A stretch of 11,550 bases of DNA from Rhodovulum sulfidophilum (GTDB lineage Bacteria; Pseudomonadota; Alphaproteobacteria; Rhodobacterales; Rhodobacteraceae): positions 1-11,550 of the forward strand of contig QFPW01000043.1 of the NCBI GenBank assembly GCA_003241785.1, read 5' to 3'. Position numbers and translations under genes: made by a program. The notes under the pieces were generated by a model that was given only the letters and a program-made list of their open reading frames with translations, had not been told where the DNA came from and did not search any database. Positions 6,325 to 11,550 of this stretch are shown in pieces (positions within the stretch are counted from its first letter, which is position 1; each line of letters opens with the position of its first letter).

Positions 6325-7365
6325 TTAGTCGCGGGCGGCGCGACCGGCGAACCAGACGGAGACGGCCTCGATCTCATCGCCCTCGAGCCCCGATGCTGCT
6401 TGGGTCATCAGCCCGGCGTAGGGCCCCCCGCCGCGCACGCCGTCGCGAAAAAGCCGCAGCTGCCCCGCGAGGTAGTCGGCCGGCTGACCTTCGAGCCGGG
6501 GCGCGCCTGCCTGACCCGGGCGCCCGTGGCAGGAGAGGCACGCGGGCACGCCGGTTTCCGGCCGTCCGTGCGACGCGATCGTGGGCGGCCGTGCCGCCGC
6601 GATCGTCGTCGCGGGCACGGCATCCCCTGGCGGGAAAGCGGCGAGCATGCCCGCCAGCGCCGCCCGGTCCTCGGCCGACAACCCGGTCACCGCCTGTCGC
6701 ATGACCCCGCTCGCGCGCGCGCCCCACGCATAGGCGTCGAGGCTCGCCCGGAGATAGGCTTCGGACTGCCCGGCGAGGCGCGGGACCCGCGCGCCGCCGT
6801 CGCGCCCGGTCCAACCATGGCAGCCGGCGCAGGCGGCGGGCAGCGTGTCCTCCGGCGGCGCGCCGGGCGGCGCGACCAGCTCGGCGTAACGCCGCGGGTC
6901 GAGATCGGGCAGGGCGCGCAAGAAGGCGACGATCATCCAGCCCTCGTCCTCGCGCGCCGGGTCCGGCCAGGCGGGCATGCCGGTGAAGCGCACGCCGTGC
7001 ATGACGATGCGATGCAGTTCGGCGTCGGACCAGGTTCCGACCACCGAGGCGAGATCGGGCGGCGCCGGCAGCATCGCCTGGACGCTGGGCGGGCCAGGGA
7101 TCCCTGGCCCGCCGTGGCAGGGTGCGCAACCGGTGGCGAAATGACCGGCGGCGGGGCGGAGCGCGTCGGTCGGCGGCGGCGGCGCGGTTTCGCCAAGCGT
7201 CGCTGTCCGGACCGAGGAGCGCATCGCGAAATGCAGGAACCACTCGGTGAGCGCCCAATGCCCCGAGGCGGCACCGACCCCGATCACTCCGAGCCAGGCG
7301 ACGAGGAGCGCCGCGACGGGCGCGGCGATGGCGGCTTAGAGGATGTGGCGCGGGCGTGGCTTCAT
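6325..7365 (-). pseudogene. Tri-haem cytochrome c with in-frame TAA at codon 10
   Basis: The natural start appears to be ATG at 7365, overlapping the ctaG stop by 4 nt (ATGA). It reads MKPRPRHIL, then TAA at 7336-7338, then in the same frame a hydrophobic segment (AAIAAPVAALLVAWLGVIGV) followed by GHWALTEWFLHFAM and a long intact reading frame. Counting from the GTG at 7287, three c-type haem motifs occur: CAPCH at 54-58, CAGCH at 153-157 and CLSCH at 250-254, with candidate axial Met residues near 104, 196 and 294. The protein would be a membrane-anchored periplasmic electron carrier feeding the oxidase. The stop removes the start and half of the anchor. Re-initiation at GTG 7287 would give 320 aa lacking the positively charged N-terminus and most of the export signal. 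So it is probably non-functional or poorly exported, unless the stop is a sequencing error. Confidence 0.75.
7088..7113. repeat. Perfect 26-bp palindrome inside the cytochrome c gene
   Basis: The half-site GGCGGGCCAGGGA (7088-7100) is followed immediately by its exact reverse complement (7101-7113). It encodes the Gly/Pro-rich stretch just after the first haem motif (GGPGIPGPP). Repeated Gly (GGN) and Pro (CCN) codons favour such symmetry, so coding constraint plus base composition may explain it. It could nonetheless form a cruciform or an RNA hairpin. Confidence 0.85.
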
Positions 7366-7937
7366 CGGCCGGGCTCGAGGCTTCGCCCGACGAGCGCGAG
7401 CCCCCCGGCCAGATAGACGATCGCGCCGAGGGCGAGCATCACCGTGCCGCCGAGGCTCTGGTCCGCGGCGGGGGCGAGGGAGACGCCGAGGCAGGTGACG
7501 AAAGCGTCGCCGTAGAGCGGGCTCGGCGCGAGCGCCAGCAGCGCCCCGAGCAGCGTCATGTGCATGGCGGTGAAGAGCAGGCCGACCGCGCCGACAAGCC
7601 CGCCAGCCCGCAGGCAGGCGTGCCAGAGCAGGAAACCCGCGGCGAGAAAGCTCGCCTGCTCGGCGACCGTCACTAGCGGCATGGTCGCGGCGGCGCCGCG
7701 CAGCGCCGGGGCATGCCATCCCCAGACGAGCAGGAACTCGATGAGCGTCGCGAGCGCGGGTCCGACGAGGTTGGGCGCGGCGGGTAGGCCGAGCGCCAGA
7801 AGCGGCGCCGCGAGCGCGACGACGCCCATGTGCGCGATCATGTGCGCCGCGAAGGATGCGCGGTCCGCGCCGAGCAGGGGGCCGCCCCAGATCAGCGCCA
7901 GCAGGCCGAGAGCGGCGAGGATGAAGCCGGACCTCAC
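7362..7937 (-). CDS. ctaG: Cytochrome c oxidase assembly factor, CtaG/caa3 type
   Basis: The 191-aa integral membrane protein belongs to the Caa3-type CtaG family, involved in assembly of caa3 oxidase. It should not be confused with the Cox11-type protein also called CtaG. Visible features are several hydrophobic helices, the His-rich segment AAHMIAHMGVVALAAPLLAL, the WGWHAPAL motif, EQASFLAAGFLLWHACL, and FTAMHMTLLGALLALAP near the end. The His/Met-containing helices fit the suggested role in copper or haem delivery. GTG at 7937 is chosen because it makes a 4-nt GTGA overlap with the upstream stop, matching other junctions in this operon; TTG at 7946 is an alternative that adds three residues. 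Its own stop overlaps the next gene's ATG. It lies directly between oxidase genes, as is usual for this family, and the frame is intact. Confidence 0.85.
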   Translation of the reverse strand: MRSGFILAALGLLALIWGGPLLGADRASFAAHMIAHMGVVALAAPLLALGLPAAPNLVGPALATLIEFLLVWGWHAPALRGAAATMPLVTVAEQASFLAAGFLLWHACLRAGGLVGAVGLLFTAMHMTLLGALLALAPSPLYGDAFVTCLGVSLAPAADQSLGGTVMLALGAIVYLAGGLALVGRSLEPGR

Positions 7938-8305
7938 GGCCGGCAATCCGTCAGAAAGGCGGCGGGCAGGGCCTGATAGAGCACCGCGACGAAGCTAAGG
8001 CCGGCGAGGAGAAGCGTCGCGAACCCCTGGAACAGCAGCCGGTCGTCGCGGGTGCCGGCGTCGTGCGGCGGATCGCCGGCGCCGAAGCCCCACTGCCGCC
8101 AGGCAAGCAGCGCCGCGAGCAGGATGCCCCCGAGCGCGAGGACGGTCGCCCAGAATATCCCGAGCCGGACGAGCGCGAGCTCGACGCCCCGCGCGCAGGC
8201 GATGGCGACGGCCACGTAGCAAATGAGAAAATGCGCCGCCCAGATCACCGGCGCGGTGAAGAGGGTCCAGAGGCTCTCGATCTCGCGGGGCAGGAGGTGG
8301 AACAT
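7934..8305 (-). CDS. Small four-helix membrane protein of the caa3 oxidase cluster
   Basis: The 123-aa protein has four hydrophobic helices: at about residues 12-38 (containing FTAPVIWAAHFLICYVAVAI), 45-67, 88-108 and a short one near the end. It starts with ATG at 8305, preceded by TGAGGACCGCG, whose GAGG is a good Shine-Dalgarno; this is 10 nt after the coxA stop. Proteins of this layout with a conserved PxxWAxHF-like first helix commonly sit between coxA and ctaG in such clusters and are annotated only as hypothetical or transmembrane prediction. A role as an accessory subunit or assembly helper (a subunit IV-like position) is inferred from context only. The frame is intact. Confidence 0.75.
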   Translation of the reverse strand: MFHLLPREIESLWTLFTAPVIWAAHFLICYVAVAIACARGVELALVRLGIFWATVLALGGILLAALLAWRQWGFGAGDPPHDAGTRDDRLLFQGFATLLLAGLSFVAVLYQALPAAFLTDCRP

Positions 8306-8315
8306 CGCGCGGTCC

Positions 8316-10820
8316 TCACAGCGCCAGGGGGAAGAGGCCGACGACGACGAAGGTGACGATCGCGGTCGCGGCGAGGAAATGGAAGTAGAGCAGGCTGTTG
8401 CGCAGGTCCGCGTCGTAGGTCGGCGTGAGCCGGCCGGCGAAGCTTCGCGCGAGGCAGTAGAGTTGCATGACCACGCCCACGGCGACGTGGATCACGCTCC
8501 AGATTACGATCACCCAGACGATCGCGGGATAGACATGGGATGTCGGATCGAGCCCCGCCATCCACGGTCCCGCGAGGCCGGCGGCGCCACCGGCGAGCGC
8601 GAGCGCCGCGCCGCCGAGCAGTGCGAGACGCATGGCCTCGGTCGCGCCGCGCGCGTTGAGACGGCGCGCGGCGAGCATCGCGCCCCAGCCGGCGAGCATG
8701 AGCGCGATTGCCAGCATCGACCAGCCGACGCCAGGGCCATCTTGGCCCGCCGCGAGATCGGGATGGATCGTCCAGTAGAAGAAGTAGCCGAAGACGAGGC
8801 TCGCGAAGGCCGTGGCATCGCCGGTCATGGTGATGAACATGCCCCACCATCCGACCGCGCTCTGGCCGGATACGTAGAGCGGCAGGCTGAGCCCGCGGCC
8901 GACGTCCTTCTCGGGTTTCTCCGGGATCTCGCCTGTCCCGGTCCAGATCCACATGAAGAGCGGAACGAGGAAGACGAGGCCGCAGGCGAGCGAGATGAGC
9001 CACCAGTGGAAGGTGAGTGCGATGAAGACCCCGCCGAGCGCGAAGGCGGCGGCCATCGGCAGCCAGGACGGCCCGCCGACGCGGAGCACCTGCTCCGGAT
9101 CCGCGTCGAGTACCGAGGTGACCAGAGCTTCGCGGCGACCTTCCTCCGCGTCGGGCAGGTACCATTCCCCGGCGTTCATCTCGGCCACGACCTCGGGCAG
9201 GTCCCAGATCGGATAGCGGCTGGAGACGCGGGGGACCGATCGGACGCCCCAGTCCTCGTCGGGCGGGGTCGCCCATTCCAGCGTGCCTGCGTTCCAGGGG
9301 TTTCGCGGCGCCTGAACCTGGTGCTTCTTCGAGCGGAGCACGTCGAAAACGACGAGAAGGACCCCGGCGGCGAAACAGGCGGCGCCGACGGTCGAGATAA
9401 GGTTCACGAGGCCCCAGCCGGCTTCCTCGGAATAGACGAAGATCCGGCGCGGCATGCCCCAGAGACCCGCGAGATGCATCGGGAAGAAGGCGACGTTGAA
9501 GCCCGCGAACATCGTCCAGAAGGCGATCGTGCCGAGCCGGTCGGAGAGGAACCTGCCGCCGAGGAGCGGGTACCAGTAGTAGATCCCGGCGACGATCGGG
9601 AACAGCATTCCCCCGATCAGGACGTAGTGGAGATGCGCGACGACGAAATAGGTGTCATGCGCCTGCCAGTCGAACGGCGCGAGCGCCACCATAACCCCGG
9701 TCAGCCCGCCGATGACAAAGATCGCGACGCCGCCGATGCCGAACAGCATCGGCGTCGACTGGGTGACCCGGCCCGCCAGCATCGTGGCGAGGAAGACGAA
9801 GATCTGGACCGCTGTCGGGATCGCCACCGCCTCGGAAGCGGCGGAGAAGAACGCGAGCGAGATTTGCGGCAGTCCCGTCGCGAACATGTGGTGGACCCAG
9901 AGCCCGAACGACAGGAAGCCGGTCCCGACCGCCGCCAGCACGATCCAGGAATAGCCGACGATCGGCCGCCGCGAGAACGTCGGGACGATCATCGCGAGCA
10001 GCGCGATCGCCGGCAGGAAGATGATGTAGACCTCCGGATGGCCGAAGATCCAGAACAGGTGCTGCCAGAGCAGCGGGTCGCCGCCCTTCGCCGGGTCGAA
10101 GAACGGCCAGCCGAACATCCGCTCGAGTTCGAACAGAATGTCGCCCGCGATCAGCGGCGGAAAGGCGAAGAGGATCATTCCCGCGACGATGAGGAGATAC
10201 CAGGCGAAGAGTGGCATGAGGTTGACGCGCATGCCCGGCGCGCGGCACTTCATGATACCGACGATGATCTCCACCGCCGCCGCGATCGAGGCGACCTCGA
10301 TGAACGAGAGGCCGAGCAGCCAGATGTCGGCCCCGATTCCGGAGAGCTTCTCGTCCGTCGCGAGCGGCGGGTACATGAACCAACCGGCCGACGGCGCCGC
10401 GCCGAAGAAGATCGAGCCGCAGATGAAGACGCCGCCGATCAGGAAGCTCCAGAAGCCGAAGGCCGAGAGCCGGGGGAAGGGCGGGTCGCGCGCGCCGAGC
10501 ATGCCCGGCAGCAGGTAGATCGCCACGGCCTCGAAGATCGGCACGGCGAAGAGGAACATCGTCACCGTGCCGTGCAGGGTGAAAGCCTGATTGTAGAGCT
10601 CAGCGGAGACGAGGTCGTTGTCGGGAACCGCGAGCTGCGCGCGCACGAGGAGCGCGAGGCAGCCCGCGAACAGCATGAAGGCGAAGGCGGTCGCCCCGTA
10701 CCAGAGCCCAACGCTGGTGTTGTTCACATCGGTCCAATAGCGCCAGCCGGGCGGCGTCGCCCAGGTGGCGCGGAGACGTTGTTCCTGCGCCCGCCGCTCG
10801 GCGTCGCCCGGCTGGCTCAT
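8316..10820 (-). CDS. coxA: Cytochrome c oxidase, fused subunits I and III (caa3 type)
   Basis: The 834-aa protein is the catalytic core of a haem-copper oxidase that reduces O2 to water in the inner membrane. The subunit I part covers about residues 30-500. It has His83 (low-spin haem), GHPEVY with CuB ligand His261, Glu263 and cross-linked Tyr265, CuB ligands His310-His311 (HHMFATG), and HDTYFVVAHLHYVLIG with haem ligands His396 and His398. GMPRR at 455-459 contacts haem propionates. The Glu in HPEVY places it with A1-type oxidases. The subunit III-like part covers about 640-834 with five helices, shorter than a full subunit III. Two proton-path positions look altered: the K-channel Lys of IPTGVK is Gln339 (IPTAVQ), and the D-channel Asn seven residues after Asp112 is Ser119. 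ATG 10820 overlaps the coxB stop by 4 nt (ATGA); the frame runs on to 11468, but that extension is antiphase sequence over coxB. Confidence 0.93.
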   Translation of the reverse strand: MSQPGDAERRAQEQRLRATWATPPGWRYWTDVNNTSVGLWYGATAFAFMLFAGCLALLVRAQLAVPDNDLVSAELYNQAFTLHGTVTMFLFAVPIFEAVAIYLLPGMLGARDPPFPRLSAFGFWSFLIGGVFICGSIFFGAAPSAGWFMYPPLATDEKLSGIGADIWLLGLSFIEVASIAAAVEIIVGIMKCRAPGMRVNLMPLFAWYLLIVAGMILFAFPPLIAGDILFELERMFGWPFFDPAKGGDPLLWQHLFWIFGHPEVYIIFLPAIALLAMIVPTFSRRPIVGYSWIVLAAVGTGFLSFGLWVHHMFATGLPQISLAFFSAASEAVAIPTAVQIFVFLATMLAGRVTQSTPMLFGIGGVAIFVIGGLTGVMVALAPFDWQAHDTYFVVAHLHYVLIGGMLFPIVAGIYYWYPLLGGRFLSDRLGTIAFWTMFAGFNVAFFPMHLAGLWGMPRRIFVYSEEAGWGLVNLISTVGAACFAAGVLLVVFDVLRSKKHQVQAPRNPWNAGTLEWATPPDEDWGVRSVPRVSSRYPIWDLPEVVAEMNAGEWYLPDAEEGRREALVTSVLDADPEQVLRVGGPSWLPMAAAFALGGVFIALTFHWWLISLACGLVFLVPLFMWIWTGTGEIPEKPEKDVGRGLSLPLYVSGQSAVGWWGMFITMTGDATAFASLVFGYFFYWTIHPDLAAGQDGPGVGWSMLAIALMLAGWGAMLAARRLNARGATEAMRLALLGGAALALAGGAAGLAGPWMAGLDPTSHVYPAIVWVIVIWSVIHVAVGVVMQLYCLARSFAGRLTPTYDADLRNSLLYFHFLAATAIVTFVVVGLFPLAL

Positions 10821-11455
10821 CGCAGGCCCTCCAGCCAGTTCGCGATCGCTGAAAGCCGCTCGTCGCTCAGCATGTCGTAGGCGGGCATCTCGGCTCCGGG
10901 CTTTACCGCTTCCGGGCTTTGGATGAAGCGCGCGGTGTTGGCCGGGGAGCGGGGAAGCGCTCCAGCCCCGAGGGTCGCCCGCGCGCCATAATGCGATAGA
11001 TCGGGCCCCACGCGGCCCGCAGCCTTGGTGCCGCGTACCGTATGGCAGGCGCCGCATCCCTCTTCGAGAAAGGCGTCCGCTCCCGCGGCGCCGATGCCCG
11101 GCGACGGGCTGGCCTCGGACGCGAGCCATCGCGCGAAGGCGTCCGTGTCCTCCGCGGCCGCCGTGAGGGTCATCAGCGCGTGCGAGGTGCCGCAATACTC
11201 GGCACAGGCGCCTCTGAACGTGCCCGGCCGATCGGCTTCGAGGGTCAGGCGGTTCACACGACCGGGGATCATGTCCATCTTGCCGCCGAGCGGCGGGATC
11301 CAGAAGGAGTGGATCACGTCGGGGCTGGCGAGCCTGAATTCGACCGGCTCCCCGACCGGCAGGCGAAGCTCGTTCGCGGTCGTGACGGGCGCGCCTCCCG
11401 GTGGGTGATAGGTGATCTCCCACCAGTATTGTCGACCGGTTACCTCGACGACTAG
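10817..11455 (-). pseudogene. coxB: Cytochrome c oxidase subunit II (CuA plus cytochrome c), 5'-truncated by an IS
   Basis: The remaining 212 codons encode the CuA domain (VTGRQYWWEITYHP; His in DVIHSFWIPPLGGKMDMIPG; CAEYCGTSHALM with both Cys, His and Met ligands). A fused cytochrome c domain follows, with CGACH and a distal Met in AEMPAYDML. This subunit passes electrons from cytochrome c to CoxA. Upstream of LVVEV the homology stops at about 11455 and an in-frame TGA occurs at 11465-11467. The signal peptide, the two membrane helices and the first beta strand are absent from the window. The only downstream start candidate in frame is GTG at 11317, inside the CuA barrel. On the other side of the junction is an IS5-like element. 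The gene ends by a 4-nt overlap with coxA. It is very probably inactive as it stands. The missing 5' part may persist beyond the IS. Confidence 0.85.
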
Positions 11456-11550
11456 GGTGTGTACTCAACGCTTGTCGATTTGTGGCTTCGCTGATTCACT
11501 CCGCCGCGAGATCGGAGGTGGAGATGGGGCGATACGATCTGAGCGATGCG
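11455..11550 (+). mobile_element. IS5-like insertion sequence, left end (runs off the window)
   Basis: The coxB homology breaks at CTAG (11452-11455), and a non-coding leader beginning GGGTGTGTACTCAACGCTTG follows, ending in a transposase start at 11524. A CTAG/TA-type target fits the IS427-like group of the IS5 family, many of which duplicate TA or TNA. The exact terminal base and the inverted repeat cannot be confirmed because the other end lies outside. The element is oriented with its transposase reading away from coxB. Confidence 0.65.
11524..11550 (+). CDS. IS5-family transposase, first nine codons
   Basis: ATG at 11524 begins MGRYDLSDA and the frame is open to the right edge. This resembles the typical opening of IS5-family transposases (M-RYDLSD-EW--IEPLLP), of which only the start is visible. 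GGAGGTGGAG immediately upstream (11514-11523) is a strong ribosome binding site. The protein would be a DDE transposase; none of the catalytic residues is in view. The call rests on nine residues plus the evident gene disruption next door. Confidence 0.6.

Noticed and set aside
8223..10880. 885-aa open frame on the plus strand across coxA and neighbours
   Set aside because: It lies antisense to a clearly identified CoxA. The product is dominated by Arg, Glu, Asp and His with no domain, as expected for an antisense shadow in high-GC DNA.
10817..11317. Intact 166-aa coxB starting at GTG 11317
   Set aside because: This start is inside the CuA barrel and lacks the signal peptide, membrane helices and first strands. 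It is the remnant of a longer gene, as coding similarity extends up to 11455.
10821..11468. N-terminal extension of the CoxA frame to 11468
   Set aside because: The extension is the wrong frame over coxB and is Arg/Pro-rich. CoxA homology and the ATGA overlap place the start at 10820.
1..11550. tRNA, rRNA or CRISPR array
   Set aside because: No cloverleaf-like segment, rRNA-like stretch or regularly spaced repeat series was seen on either strand.

Overview
The window is GC-rich, with third-codon positions almost always G or C. It carries a PAS-rich hybrid histidine kinase, an HWE-kinase-like remnant, GGAAC-type promoter motifs and a caa3-type oxidase cluster. Together these suggest an alphaproteobacterium, most likely of the Hyphomicrobiales (Methylobacterium-like). 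The order-level placement is inference.

Layout. Bases 2-121 (+) hold the C-terminus of a short-chain dehydrogenase. Next, on the minus strand (328-3528), is a large hybrid histidine kinase with four PAS-like domains, a kinase core and two receiver domains. A divergent intergenic region follows and may hold a tiny hypothetical gene. It leads into a plus-strand pair (4087-4619): a single-pass membrane protein with a Pro/Ala-rich tail, coupled to a DUF2945 (Tudor-like) gene interrupted by an in-frame TAG. Converging on that pair is a minus-strand pair (5940-4703) of membrane proteins recognised as the TIGR02587 and TIGR02588 families, with a 1-nt overlap. The 380-bp gap upstream of that pair contains a candidate stress-type promoter, a perfect palindrome and what looks like a decayed histidine-kinase fragment.

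From 6325 to the right edge, the minus strand carries a compact terminal-oxidase operon. In transcription order it is coxB (CuA domain plus cytochrome c domain), a coxA with subunits I and III fused, a small four-helix membrane protein, a CtaG-type assembly factor and a tri-haem cytochrome c. Most junctions are 4-nt stop/start overlaps. The operon appears broken. The 5' part of coxB is replaced by the end of an IS5-like insertion sequence, whose transposase begins at 11524 and reads out of the window. The cytochrome c gene has an in-frame TAA at codon 10. The coxA, small membrane protein and ctaG frames are still open.

The main points of interest are three independent disruptions of otherwise well-conserved reading frames within about 7 kb (coxB by an IS, the cytochrome c gene by TAA, the DUF2945 gene by TAG). 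A second point is a CoxA in which the usual K-channel lysine and the D-channel asparagine gate appear replaced by Gln and Ser. No RNA genes or CRISPR arrays were seen, and nothing here amounts to a clearly novel defence or biosynthetic system.
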